Positions 49,098 through 59,732 of a stretch of DNA of 64,000 nucleotides are shown piece after piece. Position numbers and translations under genes: made by a program. A model generated the notes under the pieces. It was given only the letters and a program-made list of their open reading frames with translations. It did no database searches and was not told the origin of the DNA. How positions within the stretch are numbered: the first letter of the stretch is position 1; the number at the start of each line of letters is the position of its first letter. The stretch is from Vigna angularis (Eukaryota > Streptophyta > Magnoliopsida > Fabales > Fabaceae): positions 28,938,871-29,002,870 of the forward strand of contig NC_068976.1 of NCBI RefSeq assembly GCF_016808095.1, read 5' to 3'.

Positions 49098-51906
49098 ATG
49101 TCCTTAAACAAAACTTTATGGGTTTGCGAAAATACAACATCGTTTCAACCTTTTCCCAAAGGAATGTTCTTCAACGACAACCCTTTAAACTACACGCTAA
49201 CATCGATCATTTTACAGGCCTCCATAGCGTGCTTGTCCACCTTATTCTTGGAGTTTCTTCTTGTCCCCCTCGGGGAGACTACCTTCATTCCACATGTGCT
49301 GGTAATATCATCATATGTATTTATAACTGTAAAGTTACTGAAATTTAGTCTGCAGATTATCAAAATATAAACTATACTTTTGATCAGATAACAATGCTTA
49401 AAGCACCTTTAATGTTGTGTTTTACATGATATTGGTTATGGAAATGCATGTATTCAGGCAGGGTTGCTAACGGGACGATCATTTTTGGGGAAAGCTTCAA
49501 ACCTTAAAAAGTTGTTCTCCGCAAGATCTATCTACATAGTTGACGCAATCTCTCGTTACGGGGTGATGATGTTTCTGTTCTTGGTGGGAGTGAAAGTAGA
49601 ACCACGTTTAGTTTTTAGAACAGGGAAAAAGACTTTGGCCATTGGCTTATGTTCTTGTGTATTCCCACTCCTTTTTAGCTTAGGTGCAGCTTATATTCTA
49701 AAGCAATATTTGACCCCGGATTTAAAGGTTTACAAGTCCCTATATTTTATTGCGGCTTTCTCATCAACTGGTTCCTTTCAAGCCACTACCAGTGCATTGC
49801 AAGATTTTAAGCTCCTAAATTCCGAGGTTGGTCGATTAGCAATCTCTTCATCTATGATAAATGGAGGGTTCAGTGCGTTGTGGCAAGGCATCGTAGTCTC
49901 GCACCGAACAAAATCTATGCAAAAATACACAGCAAAATCTTTTTCATTCGGTAGCATCAGTCTGATTGCACTGCTGCTTGTCATCCTGTGTATTTGTCGA
50001 CCTATCATGTTATGGATGATACGCATGACACCCAAAGGGAAACCCGTGAAAGAGTCCTATATAGTTTCCATCTATGTCATGGTGTTGGGGTGTTCATTAT
50101 TTGGTGAGGTCATTGGGGAGCACTACATGATTGGACCATTGATTCTTGGCCTAGCAGTGCCAGAAGGTCCACCTCTTGGATCAGCATTGGTAGAGAGGCT
50201 TGATACCTTCATCTCGGGACTGCTTTTGCCCTTGTTCTTCTTAACTTCCAGTAATAGATTCAACTACGATCTAATTTCTTTCGATGACTTCATAGTTGTA
50301 CAACTTGTGGCCTTAGGTAACTTCTTTGCCAAGCTTGCAGGAGTCGTTTTGCCCTCACTCTATTGCAAGATGCCACTCACTGATGCACTCGCCTTAGCTC
50401 TCATCCTTAGTGCCCAAGGCATCTCACAGTTGGTGCATTTTCAAAGTTTACAAACCTTTCGTGTAAGCCTTTACTTTATAAATAACATTTTCTTTCCCTA
50501 GTATTTTTAGGTAAACTCCTTCAAAAGAACCTAAGGGAACAGAGATTAAAAGAGATGTTTTCTAGGGATTGAAAAGGATCTTCTTTAGTATAGAGATAAT
50601 TATACAGGTGCAATGACATTAATTAATGATGTGCTGAATAATTTTCCACCTGTTTCCTAATAGTCAATTTAAATTTCGTGTCTTGCAGATTATAGATGAT
50701 AGAGCGTACACGCAAATGGTGATAGCTTTAATATGGTTGACAGCAGCTTCCAACCCTATAGTCAAATTCTTGTATGACCCATCTAAAAGTTACTTGTCTC
50801 TAACAAGGTGGAGAACCATTGAGCATTCTCCTCCCGACGTTGAACTTCCGATCATTGCATGCATACACTGTGAGGAAAACACTACATCCATGATCAATTT
50901 TCTAGAAATATCTAACTCCAGAGTTGAAAGTCCCATTTACTGCCATGTTCTACACCTGCTTAAACTGAAAGGTAGAACAGCCCCACTTTTGATAGATCAT
51001 GAACTCAAGTGCAGCAGCAATCTATCGCGCTCTAATCATTCAGTGAACATAATAAATGCCTTTAAATCATATCAGAAACACAGCAGAAGCGTGAAGGTGA
51101 AAGTCTACACATGTATCTCCCCTTATGAGACAATGCACGATGAGATATGCATGCAGGCTGCAGAGAAAAGAGCATCCATATTAATTGCACCTTTTCACAA
51201 GCAATTTAGAACAAATGAGGTTATAGAATTAGCAAACCCCATTAAAGCATTGAATCGCCATTTGCTGAGAACCGCACCTTGTTCCGTTGGGATCTTAGTT
51301 GAACGCGGGAGTTTTGTTAGCAACAACCCTCTAACAACTCTATCCTTTTATAATGTTGCAGTTGTATTTATAGAAGGGCCAGATGACCGTGAAGCATTGG
51401 CATATGCAATGCGCATAGCAGATCACCCCAATGTAAGTGTCACTGTAATTAGGATAACAGAACCTCGCAAGAAAAGTAGAATTTCGATCATAAGAGACCC
51501 TGATGCTGAAATAGTTCACAAGTTTATGATCAGCTACCTCCAAATGAAACGACATGATTTCAAAGAACAAGTTGTGAGAGATAGTCTTGAAATGGTTGGT
51601 GTGATTAGAACACTCGAAGGTTGCTTTGATTTGATTTTGGTGGGTAGACGCCACGAGAGTGAGTCTTCAATGTTCTATGGAATGAATGATTGGATGGAGT
51701 ACCCAGAACTTGGATCTGTAGCAGACATGTTAGTGTCTTCAGATTCTACCTTTGACGGCTCAGTTTTGGTGGTGCAGCAACAAAATAAGTTAGGGGGAAT
51801 GGTTGGTCGTCAAGATTATTACAATTCAGTAAATTTTTTCAGCCGGCGTGAAGTACCGACCGTTTTGGATGTGCAGCCCGAAACAACGGGGTGGCCAGTT
51901 ATTTAA
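49098..51906 (+). CDS. Cation/H+ exchanger, CHX (CPA2) family
   Basis: Three exons: 49098-49301, 49458-50462 and 50689-51906 (stop TAA). These give 2427 bp, or 808 residues, the usual CHX length. Introns are GT/AG and in phase. Start: the ATG at 49060 meets a stop after eight codons, so 49098 is used. Residues 1 to about 420 are the membrane exchanger domain with many hydrophobic segments (for example RYGVMMFLFLVGVKVEP, GLCSCVFPLLFSLGAAYIL, VPEGPPLGSALVERLDTF). The rest is the soluble CHX C-terminal region with conserved blocks (GIRTLEG-like VGVIRTLEGCFDLILVGRRH, LGSVADML). Family members exchange K+ or Na+ for protons at plasma or endomembranes; substrate cannot be told here. Oddity: where CPA2 proteins usually show Asn-Asp in the fifth helix, this one has Asn203-Gly204 (MINGG), and the preceding helix reads STGSFQA where TSFPV-like is usual. 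No stops or frameshifts, so it is probably expressed. Confidence 0.92.
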
Positions 51907-53312
51907 CCTTTGAATTCAGCGTATCAGAAATATAGTTGTAGATTTCGTGCATGGAGTACTTAAACAATTTACTATCTTTTTTCTTAATACTTTCTAGGGG
52001 ACTAAACATTTGCCAATTTGTAAAGTGTAGGCCTATAGATTATAAAGTAATAAAAATTAAGGCAGTATGTTTCTTTGTTAATGAAGATTGGTATGGGTAA
52101 AGAGTGATTAAGATTGTATATGTGACGAGGAATCAATTAATATTGTTTTTGAGGGAGGTGTGATTCGTAATGAAAAAGGTTTCGCTTTTTACTAAGAAAA
52201 TGTTTGAAATATTTTCTTTTAAATTATCTTATGAAAAATGTCATTTTTCTAAAATAATCTAAATCAAATGTACACTTGTTTCAAAAGAGAACATAAAAAA
52301 AATTCATGTTTATAAATTATAAATTAAATTAGTTCATTTATGGGTTGTTTATGGGAGAAAAACTAATTTGAATTAAAAAAAACTATAAATTTATTTAAAA
52401 AAAATATGACTAAATTAATTAATTATAATAGTTTAAACTCCACTATTTACGAGTTTAATTTATTATTTTTATTTTGAAAATCCAAACTATTATAGTTACT
52501 AAATTGTATTTTTCTAAAAATCAGACTAAATTGAAGTTAATTCTTCAACAAACATACACATTTTCATAACAAAAATATCATATTCACTAAATTATATGTT
52601 TTTAATTAAAATTAAACTTTGGAGAGATAGGAATAACTTAGTATGATTTGAATATTATTGTGGATGCAAGGCAGAGGCATATTTGGAGGTCTGAAGTAGA
52701 CATATAGAATGATGTGATGCTATGACATATAGACGACATTTGGATTTAGCAGTGGTAAAGTTATGCAGGACTGCCATATCATCATAGCATGGATTAATGA
52801 GACTATTTTGCTAAGTAGTGGAAGTATATAAGATTTGTAGGGGGAGCTGCTTACTTATGGGTAACGTATTTTTTGGAACATTAGAGAAAGCAAGGAAGTT
52901 TTTGGACTTGAAGGATTCATGTGGCATATCTCATTTGAATAATATAAGAAGACACGATTTTACAATAAGAGAAATAAAAATAAGAATATTTTAACACACA
53001 ATTTTTTACATTCATATAATATTTTTTTTTTCTTACTTTTTATTTTATATTTTAAAAAAATACAAAAAATTATTTTTTTTATGATTATTTTATCTTTAAA
53101 ATATGTTAATTGAGTATAAGTATATATCATCCTACTATTATTCTTTATAAAAGGACAGAAGTGTTACAAGTGTTATGTTAAAACAGAAATATATCATTTA
53201 TTAACACTTGACTTAATTAACCCTCTTATAATTTCTATTTTCTTTTCTTTTAGTATTGTTTGCCCTCTAGGATTTTTAGTTTCTCTTCAACACTTTTGAA
53301 ATCTTTGTGATT
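51907..53312. other. CHX 3' UTR, then AT-rich spacer
   Basis: No further gene seen. Confidence 0.5.
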
Positions 53313-53446
53313 TGTTGGAAGTCGCACATCGACTATAGAAAATGTCAATTTATAATATATCAGTGAGGTGCAAACCTTACCTTACAAGCCGGTTTTGTGG
53401 AGTTGAGTTAGGCTTAAAAACTCACTTTCTAATATGGTATCAGAGT
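53313..53446 (+). mobile_element. TRIM-like LTR with primer binding site
   Basis: TGTTGGAAGTCGCACATCG, CAAACCTTACCTTACAAGCC and GGAGTTGAGTTAGGC form a short LTR of about 120 bp of a type frequent in legumes. It is followed by TGGTATCAGAGT (53435-53446), a near-perfect tRNA-Met primer site. The downstream words (CCCATTGTCGGGCTG, CCCGTTGTCGAGCAG) fit a miniature element interior. I see no second LTR. Confidence 0.65.
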
Positions 53447-53819
53447 CATGGTTAGAGCTTATCCTAGCGAGTTATAAGTGGGCATCTCTGTTTCCACCCA
53501 TTGTCGGGCTGCTATCAAACCACCCGTTGTCGAGCAGATGCAACGCGATGCAAGCTATGGAGACGCGAGAACCGAGCAGCGACGACAAAGGTGATGCGAG
53601 AGGCGATGGAGGCAATGAGAACGACGACAACGGCAAGTGCAGGAGGGGAGAAGATCTGCGAGGCGGCGGCTATGACATGTGTGACCTAGGACACACAAGC
53701 AGAGAGATCTAACACGAAGATGAAGGGGTTGGGTGTGAGCAGGTGTGAAGGAGGCGCAGGAAGGGAGAAATTGGAGAAAGATAAAGTGGAGGAAGAAGTG
53801 TTATGTGCTCTGTGATGAA
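53447..53819. other. GC-rich purine-rich spacer
   Basis: Notably GC-rich between 53530 and 53790. Open frames here (53434-53712 +) have no recognisable domain; this may be the interior of the TRIM-like element. Confidence 0.4.
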
Positions 53820-54105
53820 AAATTAGGTTAAACATGGATTTAGGTTTAACTCATAAATTAAAGTCTTGTTTTATTTGAAAAGACATAAAAAATTAATTTA
53901 AGTCTGATAAAAAACTTAATAGATACAAAAATTAAGTATGTTTGTATTTTAACAGATTTAATATCAAAACTTAAGTCTATGACAAAATTAACAAACTTAA
54001 AATATGGATTTTTACTTACAAAAGTACCACTGCATATTTATTAAGTTTGTTATTATGAAAACAGACTTAAATTAGGAGGCTTAAAAAAGCCTATTTTGTA
54101 CTAGT
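53820..54105. mobile_element. One end of a CACTA element
   Basis: Ends TTTTGTACTAGTG, the reverse of CACTAGTACAAAA, a CACTA-type terminus. The preceding 280 bp repeat CTTAAGTCT/AGACTTAAA-like words in both orientations, as subterminal regions do, and GGCTTAAAAAAGCC forms a hairpin beside the end. The other end was not found. Confidence 0.55.
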
Positions 54106-55165
54106 GATTGCCACCTCTATCTTATCCATCGTCTTCTCCATTTTCACATCTCATCTCCAGTCCACAAGATCTTCTGCACGTGTTACCGTTGACCTCTATC
54201 GAAGCAACTGGCATCATCTACTCTCTGCACATGGGTGATGGAAGACGCTTGAGGAGGAGACCTCCTGAAGCTACGCAAGGGAGATTCGGACCTCCTCAAA
54301 GCTTCCTCAACGAAGAGTAGCGCAGCGGAAATGACGAAAACTTAAGAACAAGCTCTAGATTGAGAGAGAAATCCGAAGAGACTCGAGAAAACCCTAGGAA
54401 ACAAGAAACACTCCAAAAACGGAGAGGATTCGACTCGAAGAACCCTAAAACCCTAGGTTGACAGAGAAACCCTATAATAAACCGATTAATGGGTTCAAAA
54501 CAAAGATTAATTGGTGGAAAGTGAAGATTAAACAGTAGAAATGAAGAATAAATGGAGGAAAATGGTTTAATCGAAGCAAAAGCGAGTTTAATCGGTTAAA
54601 TCGAGGAGAATGCGAAAAGAAGGAGAAAACCTTAGCGAAGGCGATGTTCGGGTTCTCTCATGGAAGCAGATAATATGAAGAGATGGTTCGGTGGGATTGA
54701 TACCTCGAGAGCAAAATGAAGATATGGTTGTGATGCAAAGACGTGAGTGAGAGATCTAAGGTTGAAGGAATTGGCTCGCGAATACAGAAGATGTGGTTTC
54801 TGAATTGTGGAAAATGAATGTGGTTAAATGAGTAGCAGCGTGTAAATGAGGATGTGACGAGGCGCTGATGATGCATGCACGAGGATGAAGTGGCTCTACT
54901 GATGCACATGCCACAAAGGTGAAGCGGAGAGGTGGAAAACTGATGCGTAGAGGAGAGAGAATTATCTATGGAAGCACCATGGGAAATGGGAAATGGAGAA
55001 ATGAAAGCAAGAGGGTGTGCTTGGAAGGTGGCTAGAGGCGAATCCCTGAGACTCTCTAGCCTGACTTTCAAGGAGAAATGTATCTGGAGTGCTCTCAACA
55101 AAAATCAAATTCTCATTCTCAAAAGTCAATTTGACCATGTGAGTTGCATTTAAAACATAATTAAA
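54106..55165. other. Spacer, no gene supported
   Basis: Contains several ACCCTAGG/ACCCTAAA words near 54390-54465. The 147-codon minus frame at 54658-55101 shows no known domain and is low in complexity of function. Confidence 0.4.
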
Positions 55166-55829
55166 ACATGGTGTGTGTTGAACAGATTTTTTTGTCGCCT
55201 AAAATCTCAACAAAGCTAAATTCCCCAATATTGTAGTATAGGGGCAACCTAGGGTCTAATCCAAGGACTTGCTTCTTATTAAATTTAGAAATTGTAGAAT
55301 TAAAACCTATTTTATTTATTTACTAAAAAAAACTAGAACTAGGTGGGGAAAGAAAAATCAACTGGAATCTAAAAAGAGAAACTAAAAGAATTAATATCTA
55401 AGTAAAACTAATGGAAAAGAAACAATGCATAATATCTATCTTCTACTAATGTAATCTGAACTAACAGAACCAAACTAGTGCAATTAAGAGAATCTTTAAA
55501 ACTAAAAAGAAATTAAAACAAAATTCACAACCCAAATATCAATTATGAACAAAATCCTAATTTTACCTAAGAGAAGTAGTGATACAAAATCTGAAAAGAA
55601 ATTCTAATCGAAACAATAATATTGAAACAGAAAGAAACTGAAATAAAATTAAAACATAGAATTTAGGTAAAGACATTTTCTAGAATTAACAAACATTGAA
55701 TTGACAAAAAGGGTCTCAGTCACTCTTAGGAAGACATCCTATAAAGTAAAGCCCACTTTGGGGTCTTTGAGTTCATATTTCAGAACTTGAAGCGGTGACT
55801 CTCACTCAATTAATCAACCAAATTTTAAT
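55166..55829. mobile_element. Left part of an older LTR-type repeat split by the copia element
   Basis: The opening word order GTCGCC, ATTGTAGTATAGG, CCTAGGGTC, CCAAGGAC resembles the start of the insert at 59733 (GTCGCGG, AATGTAGTACAG, CCTAGGTCGTC, CAAGGACC), so a related LTR family is likely. The sequence resumes after the copia element at 62211. Boundaries are not fixed. Confidence 0.4.
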
Positions 55830-55834
55830 ACAAT

Positions 55835-56024
55835 TGTTAGGATATTTATCCTATTTTATCATCATTATAGTGTGTCAAGGGTTACCCTATTTATCATGAT
55901 TATATTGTGTCTAGGGTTACCCTATTTATTATGTACTTGTGTATCAGTTTATTCTTATAAATATAAGATTTTCAGAGAGATCAATTAAGCCCTCTAGAAT
56001 TATTTTACAGTTTCAATCTTAAGT
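55835..56024 (+). repeat. 5' LTR of the copia element
   Basis: From TGTTAGGATAT to CAATCTTAAGT, 190 bp, with an internal near-duplication around GGGTTACCCTATTTAT (two copies about 45 bp apart). Confidence 0.93.
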
Positions 56025-56036
56025 TGGTATCAGAGC
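56025..56036 (+). other. Primer binding site, tRNA-Met(i)
   Basis: TGGTATCAGAGC directly after the 5' LTR. Confidence 0.95.
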
Positions 56037-56267
56037 GGGTCGATCCCGCTATGGTTTTTGTCTCGTAATATATATATGTTCGACGCCACAGTTCTTTATT
56101 GCCCGCCACCGTCTGCCGTCGCCGGCCACCGTCCACCGCCGGCCACCATCGCCGTCGGCCACCGCCCGCCGTTGCCGGACACCGTCGTCCATCACTGTCA
56201 TAGTTTCCTTCGTATAAACCCTTAGGGTTTTCTTGTTCCTCGCTAGTACTATTCGTCTTCTTCAGAA

Positions 56268-56574
56268 ATGGCGTCTGGCAGTACTCTTTCCTTCTCCGGA
56301 AGTCCATCAATTACCTCCGAGAAGCTAAATGGAAAAAAGTATCTATCATGGTCTGCTGCCGTTGAAATGTGGTTCCTTGGCCAAGGGCATTATGAGCACC
56401 TTGAGCGAGATGTAAGCCATGTGCCTACTGAAAAAGCTGATCAATGGAAACAAGCATATTGCTTCTATGTTTTCTGACGATGAATATCAAGAGTGTTTAA
56501 GGTTAAAGTCTAACAGCTTGGCACAACCATCTCAATCTCTCAATACATCAACAGCGTGCGTTGTTTCTTAATCT
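56268..56574 (+). pseudogene. Copia gag, largely deleted
   Basis: The ATG at 56268 opens the typical gag start (KLNGKKYLSWSAAVEMWFLGQG, first part of the UBN2-type domain), but the frame ends at 56477. Only about 100 bp separate it from the protease. A complete gag with its zinc knuckle needs several hundred more bases, so most of it has been lost. The region is out of frame with what follows. Confidence 0.8.
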
Positions 56575-57780
56575 ATGGAAGGTCAAAATTCATGGGTAAT
56601 TGACTCAAGTGCTTCTGATCACATTTATGGTAATACCTCTTTGTTCTCATCTATTTCCTTTCGAGAAAAACCTCATTTCATAACCCTTGCAAATGAATCT
56701 AAAACTTCTTCCAAAGGAGTCGGTCATGTTTCTTTGTCTCCCTCCCTCAATCTCAACTCATTCCTTTTTGTTCCTAATTGTCCTTTTAATTTAATTTCCT
56801 TAAGCCAGTTGACTAAAATGTTGAATTGTTCAATAACCTTTGATCATAAATCTTTTGTTATACAGGAGCGTAGTTCGGGGAGACAGATTGGAGAAGGATA
56901 TAAAGCTAGCGGATTATACCATTTTGGATCTCGTCCAAGGGTGTCCTGTGTTGCTGCTCCTAATCCTAAAGTGCTACATGATTGACTTGGCCATCCTCAT
57001 TTGTCCAAATTAAAAAAGACGTGTCCTGAACTTAGTGGTCTCCAAACCTTAGAATGTGAGTCATGTCAATTAGGAAAACATGTTAGATCTTCCTTTCCTA
57101 AAAGGTCTCAATCAATATGTAATTCTAGTTTTTCCATCATCCATTCTGATATATGGGAACCTAGTCGTATCTCCTCCTTTGATTTTAGATATTTTGTTAC
57201 CTTTATTGATGAATATTCAAGATGTACTTGGGTTTATCTTATGAAAAATCGTTCTGAATTGTTAGCTATCTTTACATCCTTTTTGAATGAAATAAAGAAT
57301 CAATTTGGTCAAGTAATCAAAATATTAAGAAGTGATAATGCAAAAGAGTATTTCTCATCCTTCTTTTCTGCCATCTTGAGTTCCCATGGTATCTTACATC
57401 AGTCTACTTGTCCTCATACACCACAGCAAAATGGTATAGCAGAACGAAAAAATAGACACTTGGTTGAAACTGCTCGTACCCTTTTGCTTGGTGCCCATAT
57501 TCCTGTCCATCACTTGGGGGATGCTATCTTAACTGCATGTTATCTTATTAATAGGATGCCCTCCTCCTCTCTTGATAATAAAGTCCCTTTTCTCCATTTT
57601 GTTTCCTAATGATCCTCTCTTTCATACATCTCCCCGAGTGTTTGGCTGTGTATGTTTTGTTCATGACATGTCTCTAAGTCTAGACAAACTCTCCGCTCGC
57701 GCTCTCAAATGTGTCTTCTTAGGCTATTCTCGACTTTAAAAAGGATATCGGTGTTACTCTCCTGAAACTAAGAAGTATTA
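56575..57780 (+). pseudogene. Copia protease and integrase, broken
   Basis: The protease motif reads WVIDSSASDH (residues 7-16 of the piece at 56575), with DSS where the catalytic triad DSG is expected. A TGA at 56983 falls in the pre-integrase motif just before LGHPHLSKLK. The integrase piece (57001-57609) keeps the zinc ligands (LGHPH, CESCQLGKH) and the catalytic Asp (HSDIW), Asp (RSDNAKEY) and Glu (NGIAERKNRH). A frameshift near 57590 and a TAA near 57737 follow, before the usual FGCVCFVH and KGYRCYSP blocks. Confidence 0.9.
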
Positions 57781-57781
57781 C

Positions 57782-59725
57782 ATGTCTGCCAATGTCACAT
57801 TCTTTGAACAGACTCCTTACTTCTCTCCATCTGTTCAGGATGTTTCTATCCTTCAGCAGGTCCTTCCTATTCCAATGGCTGAGTCAAATAGCTCCACTGT
57901 CTCTGTCATTCCAAGTCTTGATCACAATCCTTCTACACATGTTTCTCCACATACTGAGATCATCCCACACAGGGCCCCAATGGATAGTCCACCTCCCCAA
58001 GACAATGGTGAATCTCCTACTTCAAATTCTTCTCCCTCGTCACCTCCTCCCACGCCTCCTGGTGCAAATGATTCAGCATGGCCTATTGCCCTCAAAAAAG
58101 GTACTCGTTCCACTCGAAACCCTCATCCCATTTATAATTTTCTAAGCTATTATCGATTGTCGCCCTCCTATGTTTCTCTTTTATCCTCAGTGTCCTCTGT
58201 TGTTATACCCAAGAATGTGAAAGAAGCACTTGATAATCTTGGATGGCGACAAGCTATGATTGCAGAAATGCAGGCTCTTGACCATAGTAATACTTGGGAA
58301 CTGGTGCCCCTTCCCCCAGGAAAAAAGGCGGTTGGTTGTCGATGGGTGTATGCAGTTAAAGTTGGCCTTGATGGTGAAATTGATCGGCTCAAAGCTCAGC
58401 TTGTTGCAAAAGGTTACACTCAGGTTTATGGTCTTGATTATTGTGACACTTTCTCTCATGTAGCCAAGATGACTACTATTCGTCTCTTCTTTGCCATGGC
58501 AGCCATTCGTCATTGGCCACTTCATCAATTGGATGTCAAGAATGCCTTCCTACGTGAGTTTATATGGAGCAACCTCCTGGGTTTGTTGTTGAGGGGGAGT
58601 CTGGTATGGTATGCAAATTGCATCGATCTCTATATGGCCTCAAGCAATCCTCACGTGCTTGGTTTGGAAAGTTTAGTTCCATTGTTCAAAAATTTGGGCT
58701 AAAACGCAATGAAGCAGACCATTCAGTTTTTTATTGTCATTCTTCTCTCGGGAAATGTGTTTACTTAATAGTATATGTTGATGATATTGTCATTACAGAA
58801 AATGATGTTGTTGGAATGTCTCAACTAAAAGAGTACTTGTGTAGACATTTTCAAACCAAGGATCTTGGAAGTCTCAAATACTTCTTAGGCATTGAAGTAG
58901 CGCAATCAAAAGATGGAGTTGTAATCTCCCAAAGGAAGTATGCTCTTGATATATTACAAGAAACAGGCATGATTGATTGTAGACCGGTAGATAGTCCCAT
59001 GGACCCAAACCAGAAATTAAGGACAGAAGAAGGTGAATTATTCTCCGATCTAGAGAGGTATAGGAGGCTGGTTGGAAAACTGATTTATCTCACTATTACA
59101 AGGTCAAATCTATCCTTTGTAGTTGGAGTGGTTAGTCAGTCAATGCAGGCTCCATGTGTTGACCATTGGAATACTCTCATTCGCATTCTAAGGTATGTAA
59201 AGAAGGCTCCCGGGCAAGGATTGTTATATGAAGATAAAGGAAGCATTCAGGTCTTTGGGTATTGTGATGCAGATTGGGCAGGTTCACCTATTGATAGACG
59301 GTCTACTACATGATATTGTGTTTTTCTGGGAGGAAACATTATTTCATGGAAAAGTAAGAAACAAAATGTAGTAGCTCGATCAATCGCGGAAGCCGAGTAT
59401 AGGGCAATGACATCACTAACATGTGAACTTATATGGGTGATTCCTTCAAGAGGTTAAATTTTGTGACATCCATACTATGAAGATGTATTACGACAATCAA
59501 GCTGCTCTCCACATTGCATCAAATCCAGTGTTTCACGAGAGGACTAAACATATAGAAATTGATTGTCATTTTGTTCGTGAAAAGTTGTTGACCAAAGAAA
59601 TATGTATTGAGTTTATTGGGTCAAACGATCAACTCGCAGATGTATTGACCAAGTCATTAAGGGGTCCTCAGATTGAGTTTATTTGTTCCAAGCTTGGTAC
59701 ATATAATTTGTATGCTCCAGCTTGA
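57782..59725 (+). pseudogene. Copia reverse transcriptase and RNase H, broken
   Basis: The piece 57782-58702 starts in the linker and enters RT ([29 protein letters not shown]). Some bases are missing near 58555, so the frame shifts to the piece 58564-59313, which holds [19 protein letters not shown] and the catalytic YVDD (residues 71-74), then RNase H with DADWAGSPIDRRS. A TGA near 59311 and a frameshift near 59440 break RNase H; the last piece (59477-59725) ends with the ADVLTKSL motif usual at the copia C-terminus. Confidence 0.92.
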
Positions 59726-59732
59726 GGGGGAG
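59722..59732 (+). other. Polypurine tract of the copia element
   Basis: TTGAGGGGGAG, just after the last pol stop. It should adjoin the 3' LTR but is separated from it by the nested insert. Confidence 0.85.

Noticed and set aside
53434..53712. 92-codon frame in GC-rich DNA
   Set aside because: Starts in the primer-site region of a TRIM-like element and shows no domain.
54385..54465. Telomere-like ACCCTAAA/ACCCTAGG words
   Set aside because: Only a few scattered copies, no tandem (TTTAGGG)n run; ordinary telobox-like words.
54658..55101. 147-codon minus open frame
   Set aside because: No recognisable domain, no splice or promoter context, composition typical of chance frames in purine-rich sequence. 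Could be revisited if transcripts exist.
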